43,373 bases of DNA, taken from NCBI GenBank assembly GCA_902517275.1, contig CABYBQ010000009.1, forward strand, positions 1 through 43,373, given 5' to 3'. Below the pieces are notes generated by a model. It made no database searches, was not told where the DNA came from, and was given only the letters and a program-made list of their open reading frames with translations. This stretch comes from an uncultured SAR116 cluster alpha proteobacterium (GTDB taxonomy: Bacteria > Pseudomonadota > Alphaproteobacteria > Puniceispirillales > Marisalimonadaceae). Positions 28,135 to 35,766 of this stretch are shown in pieces. Both the position numbers and the translations under genes were made by a program. Every line of letters begins with the position of its first letter. The stretch's first letter is position 1.

Positions 28135-28941
28135 TTAATTGACAGAAATAGTATCCTGAGTGGGACTTACATTCTGGTTAATAGCTGATACACCATCGAG
28201 GTTGGCTGTTTCATTACTTTGATTTTTACTTATTAATGCCTCAGTTTGTATACGTAATTGATTTTCATTTTCAACTTTACTTTTTTCTAATTTTAATCTT
28301 CTGCTTATTATTTTAAGAAAATCAGCATCATCCCTTTCAACAGGTTTAAAAAAACTACCAAGTATTTTTTTTCTCTTCATTAAACCAATAATTTTAATTT
28401 CTTTTGAGCATCTTTCTAAATTTACATCTATTTTTTTTGTAGCTACACCAGCAATACGTTGATCAATAAATTCTTTTTCCACAGCAGCTCGGATTCTTAA
28501 ACCTGTATTAGTTTTGATTTTAACTAAACGTGCTATAACTGCATTCGTTCTTCTAATTACATCATCACCAAGTTCTTCTAATTGCATTCGTGAAGGCTTA
28601 GGCACTCTGATGTGAATAAATTGGGATCCTTCTTCATTCTTAGCAGGAAAACCATTTTTCTTTATAAATTCCAACACCTCTTCAATATGCTCTTTATTAT
28701 AGATCATTAATTGAATTTTCATTGGATCATCAGGTGATTCTACATTACCTAAATCACCTATTCTTCTTTTACGACCATTCATTATTATTTGAAGACTTCG
28801 AAAGACTGCAATGTTTGCATCCTCTGGTTTAATAACTATCAGAGATTCAGCAAATTCTTCAACAGCTCCATCTAAATTTGCTATTGCTTCTGGAGAATAA
28901 CCTTCATCAGGTAGTTTGGTAATTAAATTTGAGTCATCCAT
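28135..28941 (-). CDS. Divergent ribosome-recycling-factor (RRF) homologue in the stator operon
   Basis: This is a 268-residue protein whose first about 200 residues can be laid along E. coli RRF almost without gaps. AVEEFAESLIVIKPEDANIAVF matches the first long helix. A glycine and a hydrophobic strand pattern (IIMNG, IGDLGNVESPDD, MKIQLMIY) match domain II. FIHIRVPKPSRMQLEEL matches the IRVPLPPLTEERRKDL hinge, and a long basic helix with VIARLVKIKTN matches the tRNA-mimicking arm. The family splits post-termination ribosomes with EF-G. This copy lies 41 bases after a pomB-like gene, not next to tsf-pyrH where frr usually sits, and has an extra Asn/Ser/Gln-rich tail of about 65 residues. I infer it is a paralogue with a changed role; the normal frr should exist elsewhere. 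Confidence 0.6.
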   Translation of the reverse strand: MDDSNLITKLPDEGYSPEAIANLDGAVEEFAESLIVIKPEDANIAVFRSLQIIMNGRKRRIGDLGNVESPDDPMKIQLMIYNKEHIEEVLEFIKKNGFPAKNEEGSQFIHIRVPKPSRMQLEELGDDVIRRTNAVIARLVKIKTNTGLRIRAAVEKEFIDQRIAGVATKKIDVNLERCSKEIKIIGLMKRKKILGSFFKPVERDDADFLKIISRRLKLEKSKVENENQLRIQTEALISKNQSNETANLDGVSAINQNVSPTQDTISVN

Positions 28942-28982
28942 TGTTAGTTTCCAATAAATCTAATTTTAAAATATTAATTATA

Positions 28983-30155
28983 TCAATATTTAATTTCAAT
29001 TTCAATTCTTCGATTTTTTTCTCTTCCCTCTCTTGTGTCATTTTGCTCCAGTGGTTTTGTCTCACCAAAACTAATTGCCTTCAATTTTTCAGAAGGTATG
29101 GTTTTAGCCTTAGACAACTCCTGAACTACACTAGAAGCTCTTGCAGCAGCTAAATCCCAATTATCTCTGAACTGACCTCCAAAAATCAAAGGCACATCAT
29201 CCGTATGTCCAGAAACATTGACTTGACCTGCTCCTTTACCACTAACTTTAGCAATTTTTTGCATTATAGCTCTTGCTTGTTTTGTTAACTTTGCTGAGCC
29301 AGAACTAAATGCACCAGCAGACCCTACTGTAACAACTACTCTGTCTTTTTCCCTTTGAACTTCAGCTAAACCCTTACCAATTTCTTGTTTTAGTGCAACT
29401 CTTAGTTGATCTTCACTAAATTCTGCTTTTTGTTTTTTTTCTTGAATTGCTTTTACACTTTCAGAATTTTGTTTTTCTAGGTTGCTGACTTGATTTTTAA
29501 GAGACTGATTTTCAATAGTTGCGGAGGCCATAGATTTAATATCTTGATCGATACCTCCTATAAGGACATCTGTATCAGTTGCTCCTGTATTCTCTCTCGC
29601 GGTTTCCACGGCATCAACTGTATCTTTAATTAATTCTGAAATTTCTTCTGATGATTTGTTTTCGGTATTAACACTCACTAACACTTTATCATTTATTGTT
29701 TCAACTGTTACATTTTCAGACTGAATTTGGTCAATTATTTCTTTACTTAATTTTTTAGCGTCTAAGTTTTCCTTAGAATTGCTTTTAGCACTATCACCTT
29801 CATCTGTTTCTGATTTAAGATCTAGGTTCTTTTGCTCAGAATCTGATGTCTGCTGTCTTAAATTCTTAGTAACAGAAGGTGCTGGAGACGGACTGAAATT
29901 TAGAGATAGAACTGTAGTACCTTTTGGTTGTTCTACAACTGGAACAATTCTTTGAATTCCAAATGCATTTTTTAAGCTACCACTTATTTGTTTAAATTTG
30001 GGAACGTTAAATTCAGCAAAAGATAAAATCAAAACAAAAAATGCCATTAACAGAGTTGCCATGTCTGCAAATGTTGCCATCCAAGCTGGAGCTCCTTTCG
30101 GAGGGCATTTAGGACATTCTTCTTCTTCTACTTCTTCAACTTGAGCTTCAGCCAT
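28983..30155 (-). CDS. pomB: Flagellar stator protein MotB/PomB
   Basis: This 390-residue protein has a short cytoplasmic start, one membrane helix with the ion-binding Asp31 (WMATFADMATLLMAFFVL), a plug-like region, a long Gln/Glu/Lys-rich coiled coil (about 205-245) and a C-terminal OmpA-type peptidoglycan-binding domain (SGHTDDVPL, NWDLAAARASSVV, NRRIEIEIKY). The sequence CPPKGAPAWMATFAD and FNVPKFKQISGSLKNAFG closely follows Vibrio PomB, so a sodium-driven stator is more likely than a proton one. It is encoded 26 bases after pomA. Confidence 0.9.
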   Translation of the reverse strand: MAEAQVEEVEEEECPKCPPKGAPAWMATFADMATLLMAFFVLILSFAEFNVPKFKQISGSLKNAFGIQRIVPVVEQPKGTTVLSLNFSPSPAPSVTKNLRQQTSDSEQKNLDLKSETDEGDSAKSNSKENLDAKKLSKEIIDQIQSENVTVETINDKVLVSVNTENKSSEEISELIKDTVDAVETARENTGATDTDVLIGGIDQDIKSMASATIENQSLKNQVSNLEKQNSESVKAIQEKKQKAEFSEDQLRVALKQEIGKGLAEVQREKDRVVVTVGSAGAFSSGSAKLTKQARAIMQKIAKVSGKGAGQVNVSGHTDDVPLIFGGQFRDNWDLAAARASSVVQELSKAKTIPSEKLKAISFGETKPLEQNDTREGREKNRRIEIEIKY

Positions 30156-30181
30156 AATATAATCCTATTAAGTATAAACTT

Positions 30182-30946
30182 TTAAGCAGCTTCTTCAATT
30201 TGAGCTTGAATTTTTGGTGGTAAATTTGCAACTAGTTGATCTGTAATATTTCTTGGACTTTCACCTCTTGATATAAATTTCAACCCCATCACTACCATCT
30301 CTCTATATAAAAGTTCATGAGCAGAGTATCCTTCTAACTTAGTCACAATAGGCATGAAAATACAGTTTGCAATCATAGCACCATATAAAGTCGTTAATAA
30401 TGCAACAGCCATAGCGGGTCCAATTGCTTTAGGGTCTGCCATGTTACCTAACATAGCAACTAATCCAATTAAGGTTCCGATCATTCCCATCGCAGGAGCT
30501 AGATCAACCCAAGCCTGAAAAACACCTGTACTATTTTCATGTCTAGTCTTCATAGCTTTAAGTTCTCTATTTAATTGATCAGTTAATTTTGTTTCATCTG
30601 CTCCATCAACAAGCATTTGTAGGCCTTTTTCAAAAAATTTGTCAGGAACTTCTTGACCTTCCAATGCCATCATTCCATCTTTTCTTGCTATTCCTGCTAA
30701 TTCAGTTAAACGTGTGATTAATTCATCATGTTTTTTTACACCTGGCATAAAAACTTTAACTAGTGTTCCAAAAGATGATAAAAATATTGGTAAAGTTGAT
30801 CTATACATAACAGCAAAAAAAGTTCCCCCAAAAACAATTAACATAGATGGGGTATCAACAAACATTCCTAAACCACCAGATGAGATCATCGCCCCAGCTA
30901 TCATTCCTAGAGTTCCTATTAGACCAATTAGAGAAGCTATATCCAT
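30182..30946 (-). CDS. pomA: Flagellar stator protein MotA/PomA
   Basis: This 254-residue protein has four membrane helices and a cytoplasmic loop between helices 2 and 3 that contacts the rotor protein FliG. The stretch LAPAMGMIGTLIGLVAMLGNMADPKAIGPAMAVALLTTLYGAM is nearly the same as in Vibrio PomA, and GMFVDTPSMLIVFGGTF is also PomA-like. With the PomB-like partner it would form the 5:2 torque-generating unit. AAGG precedes the ATG. A sigma-54-like promoter lies 50-60 bases upstream, sharing its -12 element with one for the divergent DUF1566 gene. Other flagellar genes are outside the window. Confidence 0.92.
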   Translation of the reverse strand: MDIASLIGLIGTLGMIAGAMISSGGLGMFVDTPSMLIVFGGTFFAVMYRSTLPIFLSSFGTLVKVFMPGVKKHDELITRLTELAGIARKDGMMALEGQEVPDKFFEKGLQMLVDGADETKLTDQLNRELKAMKTRHENSTGVFQAWVDLAPAMGMIGTLIGLVAMLGNMADPKAIGPAMAVALLTTLYGAMIANCIFMPIVTKLEGYSAHELLYREMVVMGLKFISRGESPRNITDQLVANLPPKIQAQIEEAA

Positions 30947-30980
30947 TTTTTTGCCTTTTTAAATATAAAATAATGATATT

Positions 30981-30996
30981 AGGCACAAATTCTGCA
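30981..30996 (+). promoter_or_regulatory. Sigma-54-like promoter for the DUF1566 gene
   Basis: AGGCACAAATTCTGCA matches the sigma-54 consensus at GGCAC (-24) and TGCA (-12) with the exact 12-base GG-to-GC distance. A start near 31007 would lie 40 bases before the ATG at 31047, which has AGAGG as ribosome binding site. It is antiparallel to and overlaps the pomA promoter. Confidence 0.6.
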
Positions 30997-31008
30997 AGAA
31001 TGAGACCA
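30993..31008 (-). promoter_or_regulatory. Sigma-54-like promoter for pomA-pomB
   Basis: On the minus strand TGGTCTCATTCTTGCA has GG and GC exactly 12 bases apart, with TGG and TTGCA as in the sigma-54 consensus TGGCACG-N4-TTGCW; the CACG part is not matched. A start near 30982 would give a leader of about 36 bases. It overlaps the plus-strand promoter 30981-30996 and shares its TGCA. Confidence 0.5.
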
Positions 31009-31046
31009 AACTGTTGTTAAAATAAAAATTATTTTTAGAGGCTTTC

Positions 31047-31541
31047 ATGTTACTCATTAAAATATCATTCTACAAGATCAGTTTATTATTTATAATATTC
31101 TTATTAAGCTTAAATATCAACACTGTATGGGCTAATAATTTTATTTCAAGAGGATATTATGTTATTGACCTAAGTCAAAAGTTAGAATGGTTGACTTGTC
31201 CAGTTGGAATGGTTTGGGAAAATAAAACATGTGTTGGTAATCCTGTGAAACTCAAATTTAGTGAAATTAAAACAGCTATATTTCAAGCTAACGAACAACT
31301 CAAAGGTAAGTGGAGATTGCCTAATAGAACAGAACTAGAAAAAATAATTTGTACAAAGTGTAAAAAAGTTAAAATAAATAAAGAAATATTTCCCAATACA
31401 CCACCAGAGTCTTTTTGGACTAGTGAAAAAAATCCATGGCAACCAAAATTTCTATGGACTGTAAATTTTTATACTGGCCATACTTTTGGAAGATTTCCTG
31501 GTTTCATTCCTAACTATGTTAGGCTAGTTCGTGATCGGTAA
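31047..31541 (+). CDS. Secreted DUF1566 (Lcl-like) domain protein
   Basis: This 164-residue protein has an N-terminal signal peptide or anchor (hydrophobic residues about 8-28, ending near TVWANN) and one DUF1566/Lcl C-terminal domain: KGKWRLPNRTELEKII, IFPNTPPESFWTSE, LWTVNFYTGHTFGRFP and the typical ending YVRLVRDR. Four cysteines (two in WLTCPVGMVWENKTC, two in CTKCKK) could form disulfides in the periplasm. The domain is a lectin-like fold found in secreted and surface proteins; its ligand here is unknown. It is divergent from pomA and preceded by a sigma-54-like promoter, which suggests a link to motility or the cell pole. Confidence 0.78.
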   Translation: MLLIKISFYKISLLFIIFLLSLNINTVWANNFISRGYYVIDLSQKLEWLTCPVGMVWENKTCVGNPVKLKFSEIKTAIFQANEQLKGKWRLPNRTELEKIICTKCKKVKINKEIFPNTPPESFWTSEKNPWQPKFLWTVNFYTGHTFGRFPGFIPNYVRLVRDR

Positions 31542-31545
31542 TAGA

Positions 31546-31800
31546 TCAATTATGTTTCTTTTCTAAAAAATATTTTGTCAACTTTATAAAGAACATTATT
31601 AGACCTAAGGATATTATTGATATGGCAGCATTTAATGGTGTAACAAAGTTTAAATAATGTAACTTATCGCTTTGAATTAAAGCTATTATAATTAAGAAAA
31701 CAACACTAAGCAAAAAAATACGAATAATTTGACAATTTTGACATTTTTGTTCTGTTTTAATTTTTTTTGAGGATTTTAAAATTTTATTAATACCTTTCAT
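31546..31800 (-). CDS. Small two-helix membrane protein
   Basis: This 84-residue protein of unknown function has a basic N-terminal part with a CQNC motif (Cys20 and Cys23), then two hydrophobic segments (about residues 28-44 and 55-73). It ends in Lys/His. No ribosome binding site is seen before the ATG, and the gene ends 4 bases from the convergent DUF1566 gene. The good length and the alternation of charged and hydrophobic stretches make it plausible, but it could be a chance frame. Confidence 0.4.
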   Translation of the reverse strand: MKGINKILKSSKKIKTEQKCQNCQIIRIFLLSVVFLIIIALIQSDKLHYLNFVTPLNAAISIISLGLIMFFIKLTKYFLEKKHN

Positions 31801-32058
31801 TTAATATAAAAAATATGTGCCAATTAATTGACATTCTATAAATCATAACAAAATTAAATAAAAAAAAAAAATAAATTTTCAATACAATAAATTATAAAGC
31901 AATACTAATCCATTGTATCTACTTTATTTTTAAATAATTAAAAAATCATTTTCAGTCATTTTTTTGTCATATTTTTTTGTCAAATTATGATTTTGCTATT
32001 GCTTAATATTCCTGCTTTCTTTTCTTCACTGTCAAAAAAAATAAAAGTGGAGGTTGAA

Positions 32059-33549
32059 ATGAAATTAGCACAACAGCTTAAAATTAAACAAAACCAGTCA
32101 TTAATTATGACGCCTCAATTACAACAAGCTATTAAATTATTACAATTAACTAATATTGAACTGACTGAATTTATAGAAAAAGCACAAATGGAAAATCCGT
32201 TCTTACAAGAAAAAAAAGAATTATCACAGAATAAACTTTTGGATAATGAAAAAATAAACCCAAATGTTTGTGAAAACTTAAATGATACTTCTAATTTATT
32301 GCAAAAGGAAAATAAAATTGATTTAGAAAATACTTTTGACTCTCATCTATCTTCAAATGCAAATGATGAAAATAAAAAATTATATGATAAGGAAACTCTT
32401 AATTCAGGGAATATTATATCTGCAGGTGAAGTAATAGAAAAAACATTAAAAAACAAAATTTCTTTAAAAGAATATTTGGTAAATCAAATTAATATTGAGT
32501 TTAAAAATAAAGATTTCAAAGAAATTGCAATTGGAATGATTGACTATTTACATCCTAGTGGTTGGTTCACATCGAAAATAACTGAGGTAGCAGATGATTT
32601 AAATGTAAAGTGTGATATAATATCGAACACACTTCAAAAATTAAAAACACTAGAACCAGTTGGAATATTCTCTGAAAATTTATCTGAGTGTTTAAAATAT
32701 CAATTAATTGATAATAAGTGTTATAATAAAGGTTACGAAATTCTTTTAAAAAATCTACAACTTTTACCTACTGGAAAATTTAAACAGATTAGTAGGCTGT
32801 GTAACGTTCCCGAAAAAGAACTTTTTAGAATGATTAAAATTATCAAAACTTTAAACCCAAAACCTGCTGAACAGTTTCATGAAGATAATATGATTATAGA
32901 TCAACCAGATATTATTGTATCAAAATCTGAAAAGGGTTGGCGTATTGATTTAAACAAATCAAATTTGCCAACTGTAGAAATTGATGAGGATTATGTTACC
33001 GAAATTAGCAATTATAATTTTGATGAGAAAGGCACTTACTTCGCTAATGAAAAAATAGGAGAAGCACGTTGGTTAAAAAAAGCTGTAGAACAAAGAAATA
33101 AAACTATCGTAAAAGTTACTGCAGAGATTGTTAAAAAACAAGTTGGTTTTTTTAGGCATGGTCTTAATCATATGAAACCTATGATACTTAAAGATATATC
33201 TGACGCTATAGGAATGCATGAAAGTACAGTTTCAAGAGTAACTAATAGTAAATTAATTTTTACTGAATGGGGAGTAATGCCGTTAAAAAACTTTTTTTCT
33301 GCTTCTATTGCCAGTTCAGAAGACTCAGAAACGCATGCTGCGTCAGCAGTAAGAGAGACAATTAAAATGTTAATTTCGTCTGAAATTGCATCTAAACCCT
33401 TGAGCGATGATAAATTAGCTGGAATATTAAATAAGGAAGGGATGGATGTTGCAAGAAGGACTGTAGCTAAGTATAGAGATATGCTCAATATACCATCTAG
33501 TTCTCAAAGAAGAAGAGAGGCAAGATTACAAAGTCTTGCTACTGGTTAA
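32059..33549 (+). CDS. rpoN: RNA polymerase sigma-54 factor
   Basis: This 496-residue sigma factor has all its regions. Region I is glutamine- and leucine-rich (QSLIMTPQLQQAIKLLQLTNIEL), followed by an acidic, variable region II of about 80 residues. The core-binding domain includes PVGIFSENLSECLKYQL. The helix-turn-helix DNA-binding part has LKDISDAIGMHESTVSRVTN and the RpoN box ARRTVAKYRD, which reads the -24 element. I chose ATG 32059, with GGAGG at 32049-32053; the longer frame from 31987 adds 24 residues without a ribosome binding site. The usual hpf/ptsN neighbours are missing. The 258 bases upstream (31801-32058) are extremely AT-rich and contain no gene. Confidence 0.96.
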   Translation: MKLAQQLKIKQNQSLIMTPQLQQAIKLLQLTNIELTEFIEKAQMENPFLQEKKELSQNKLLDNEKINPNVCENLNDTSNLLQKENKIDLENTFDSHLSSNANDENKKLYDKETLNSGNIISAGEVIEKTLKNKISLKEYLVNQINIEFKNKDFKEIAIGMIDYLHPSGWFTSKITEVADDLNVKCDIISNTLQKLKTLEPVGIFSENLSECLKYQLIDNKCYNKGYEILLKNLQLLPTGKFKQISRLCNVPEKELFRMIKIIKTLNPKPAEQFHEDNMIIDQPDIIVSKSEKGWRIDLNKSNLPTVEIDEDYVTEISNYNFDEKGTYFANEKIGEARWLKKAVEQRNKTIVKVTAEIVKKQVGFFRHGLNHMKPMILKDISDAIGMHESTVSRVTNSKLIFTEWGVMPLKNFFSASIASSEDSETHAASAVRETIKMLISSEIASKPLSDDKLAGILNKEGMDVARRTVAKYRDMLNIPSSSQRRREARLQSLATG

Positions 33550-33550
33550 A

Positions 33551-33748
33551 TTAGTAATATTCAAGATTTAAATTATTTTCAGGGAGATTTGCGTTATTAT
33601 TAAATATACATCTTAAAGGAACGCTGTATTCAAAATTCTTTTTACCTTTTTGATCGTAATAATCAATTTTTATGAAATATTCATTAATATTATTTAATAT
33701 TTGTTGTTGTGTATCAATTCTTGACTTAGTAATATGTTTTGACAACAT
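33551..33748 (-). CDS. 65-residue hypothetical protein with sigma-54-like promoter
   Basis: I do not recognise this 65-residue protein. It has a basic N-terminal helix, then a likely beta part (YFIKIDYYDQKGKKNFEYSVPLRCIF) and an Asn-rich tail, with no signal peptide or membrane helix. Two things support it as a real gene: a strong ribosome binding site AAGGAGA (33756-33762) seven bases before the ATG, and a good sigma-54-like promoter 21 bases further up. It ends one base from the convergent rpoN gene. Confidence 0.6.
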   Translation of the reverse strand: MLSKHITKSRIDTQQQILNNINEYFIKIDYYDQKGKKNFEYSVPLRCIFNNNANLPENNLNLEYY

Positions 33749-33779
33749 GACTCAATCTCCTTATTTACCATAAAGTGAA

Positions 33780-33795
33780 TGCATTAGTTGTGCCA
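33780..33795 (-). promoter_or_regulatory. Sigma-54-like promoter for the 65-residue protein
   Basis: On the minus strand TGGCACAACTAATGCA matches TGGCACG-N4-TTGCW in all but two positions, with the exact GG-to-GC distance of 12. A start near 33769 gives a leader of about 21 bases that contains the AAGGAGA ribosome binding site. No antiparallel site is present: 33768-33770 reads CCA, not TGG, on the plus strand. Confidence 0.7.
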
Positions 33796-33809
33796 AATAA
33801 AATTATAAT

Positions 33810-35207
33810 TTAATTTTTAATTACATAACCCTTTAAACTTGTTCTGCTTAGAAGGCTTCTTCCTATTTTTATATAAGTAGCAGGGTTTTGAGACTTTCCA
33901 TTAACAGAAATTTCATAATGAAGGTGAGCTCCTTTAACCTTACCAGTTCTGCCCATTTTACCTATAACTTGACCTTCATTTACTATATCTCCACTTCTAA
34001 CGCTTATTTTGGCTAAATGTCCATATGTTGTCATTATACCATAATTATGTCTGATACGGACTACTTTTCCAAAGGAACCATGATAACCAGCAAAAACAAC
34101 TATTCCATCTGCTGAAACAGAAATATTTTCTTGCCAAGTACCAGCCAAATCAATGCCATGATGCATTCTATATTTGCCCGTAACAGGATGTTTTCTTGGT
34201 CCATACGGACTAGAAACGTAGTAATGTTCCATAGGAGGTTTAAGAGGTATATCTTGAAGGGCATCTTTATATATTGCAAGAAGGTTAAGGCGAGTTTTTA
34301 GGCTTCTAAAAAAATTATCACTATCAGGATCTATTGATTTATTGTCTTTAATAATTGAGGCAACACTGACTAAATCTTTGTTTTTTAGCTCAACCTTTAT
34401 TGACTTAAATACATTTTCCATTTGAAGAAGTTCATTATCAACAGAAGCAATAAAACGTAAACTTTTTACCTTATCATTAAGTTTAGGTGGTTTAGGAAAT
34501 TGCTTTTTTTCATATAAATCAGATTTGTAACTATCAGAGATTGAGATATTGCTTTCATTGGATAATTTATTTATTGCTTTGTATGGGATGTCTTGATTTC
34601 GGGAAGTTTTGTTAAATAAATCTAAAACCTTGTTATTATTAGCAATAATGGTGGTCGATTTGAAAATAACATTATTTTTTAAGTCCTGATCAAGGTTATT
34701 TGTTGATTTTTTTAATTCTAATTTTTTTCCTAAGTTACTTTCTTGAACAAATGTTTTTTGATTGATATTTTCACTTTTCATAGCTTTATAATCGTCAATA
34801 CTGCTAAAATCGGCTTTTGTTTTTTTTAGAATTGGAAGTGTTATATTTGATTGATCTTCAACATTAAAATTCACGTTAGTATCTGAGTCATTTTCTATTG
34901 ATTCATTGATGTTTGCTGAAGCTTCAGTAATTATGTCATTTTTTTTTGCTACATCTATAGCAGAGTAAATACCTTTAGCAGACCAATAAATTATGCTAGT
35001 CAAACCAATAATAGTTGTTATTAACACACTAGTATAGTGTACTGGTTTAAAAGCAATTTCAATTGGTCCTTTTTTAGTAAAAATCAAAAAACGTCTTTCA
35101 GAAAACAACCCTACTTTTTTATCTTTTTTTACCTCTTCTCCAAAACGTTGACCAGTCTTAACAGGAGGAAGTTTTTTACCAAATTTATTAAATGTGGCAT
35201 TGACCAC
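33810..35207 (-). CDS. Membrane-anchored M23 (LytM) peptidoglycan endopeptidase
   Basis: This 465-residue protein has a basic cytoplasmic tail of about 55 residues, one membrane helix (about 58-77), a long polar and coiled-coil periplasmic region, and an M23 domain in the last 130 residues. The zinc motifs HHGIDLAG and HLHYE are intact, so cleavage of peptidoglycan cross-links is expected. The start is GTG, with GGAG 6 bases upstream, and it follows the tail-anchored gene at 35211 after 3 bases. M23 peptidases next to bactofilins are a known arrangement: bactofilin scaffolds position such enzymes during cell-shape or stalk formation. Here the bactofilins are divergently encoded. Confidence 0.92.
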   Translation of the reverse strand: MVNATFNKFGKKLPPVKTGQRFGEEVKKDKKVGLFSERRFLIFTKKGPIEIAFKPVHYTSVLITTIIGLTSIIYWSAKGIYSAIDVAKKNDIITEASANINESIENDSDTNVNFNVEDQSNITLPILKKTKADFSSIDDYKAMKSENINQKTFVQESNLGKKLELKKSTNNLDQDLKNNVIFKSTTIIANNNKVLDLFNKTSRNQDIPYKAINKLSNESNISISDSYKSDLYEKKQFPKPPKLNDKVKSLRFIASVDNELLQMENVFKSIKVELKNKDLVSVASIIKDNKSIDPDSDNFFRSLKTRLNLLAIYKDALQDIPLKPPMEHYYVSSPYGPRKHPVTGKYRMHHGIDLAGTWQENISVSADGIVVFAGYHGSFGKVVRIRHNYGIMTTYGHLAKISVRSGDIVNEGQVIGKMGRTGKVKGAHLHYEISVNGKSQNPATYIKIGRSLLSRTSLKGYVIKN

Positions 35208-35210
35208 TAA

Positions 35211-35585
35211 CTACTCCATACCTAGGTACAAAAAATACAAAATCCCAATATTTGACAAAATTTGTAATGAAACCATAAAAATTAATACCTTACTAGAAAC
35301 AGGATTTTTTACTGATAAGCTAACTGCTGGAAAAGTTTCACTTTTAAGGCTTGGATTATTAATTTTTGTTTCATTATTGTTAAAATGATTTGCTTCGTTT
35401 TGTATATTAGGATTTTGATTCGCATAATCTTTTTTATTTTCCATAGATAAGGAAATATTTGAGTTACTAGTTTGTTGATGAATTTCTAAGTGTGCATCTT
35501 TAGAAATTTGTTCTACAGCCTCATTTTCTATCTGTATGCGCATTTGTTCTATGCGATCTCTTAAATCTATAATTTGTTCTGCCAT
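35211..35585 (-). CDS. Tail-anchored small membrane protein (DLRxRI motif) of the M23 operon
   Basis: This 124-residue protein begins with a motif IDLRDRIEQMR (residues 6-16), has an Asn/Ser/Lys-rich, probably disordered middle, and one membrane helix at the C-terminus (about 97-119). It is the first gene of a two-gene unit with the M23 peptidase (3-base gap) and is preceded by a sigma-54-like promoter. It may recruit the peptidase to a cytoplasmic scaffold such as the bactofilins through its N-terminal motif, which recurs in the protein encoded at 23429-23974. This role is inferred. Confidence 0.65.
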   Translation of the reverse strand: MAEQIIDLRDRIEQMRIQIENEAVEQISKDAHLEIHQQTSNSNISLSMENKKDYANQNPNIQNEANHFNNNETKINNPSLKSETFPAVSLSVKNPVSSKVLIFMVSLQILSNIGILYFLYLGME

Positions 35586-35624
35586 TATGTGTCACTCTGA
35601 ATTTTTTAATTAAATTAATTATTA

Positions 35625-35640
35625 TGGCAAGTTAATTGCA
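35625..35640 (+). promoter_or_regulatory. Sigma-54-like promoter for the bactofilin genes
   Basis: TGGCAAGTTAATTGCA matches the sigma-54 consensus TGGCACG-N4-TTGCW at every defined position but one (A for the C of CAC), with correct spacing. A start near 35651 gives a 5' leader of about 115 bases before the first bactofilin. The leader is AT-rich and could also hold a sigma-70 promoter. Confidence 0.7.
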
Positions 35641-35652
35641 TCATTCATACCA
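35637..35652 (-). promoter_or_regulatory. Sigma-54-like promoter for the tail-anchored/M23 operon
   Basis: On the minus strand TGGTATGAATGATGCA has TGG and TGCA with the exact 12-base GG-to-GC distance. Start near 35626, leader about 40 bases. It shares its TGCA with the opposite promoter at 35625-35640. Confidence 0.5.
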
Positions 35653-35766
35653 AATAAATACTTTTTAAATAAATTTTTTCTTTTAAGTTTATTTGTAGTA
35701 ATATTATTTTAATAATAGTAAATTAAGTGACTAATTTTTAAATCAATTAGCAAAAGGATTTCCATA

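Noticed and set aside
31801..31822. TTGGCACA on the minus strand upstream of the 84-residue gene looks like a sigma-54 -24 box.
   Set aside because: The position where GC should be (12 bases downstream) reads TT, and the start would fall on the start codon.
31987..32058. Longer N-terminal start for rpoN.
   Set aside because: The extra 24 residues are hydrophobic, lack a ribosome binding site and precede the conserved start of region I; GGAGG supports 32059.
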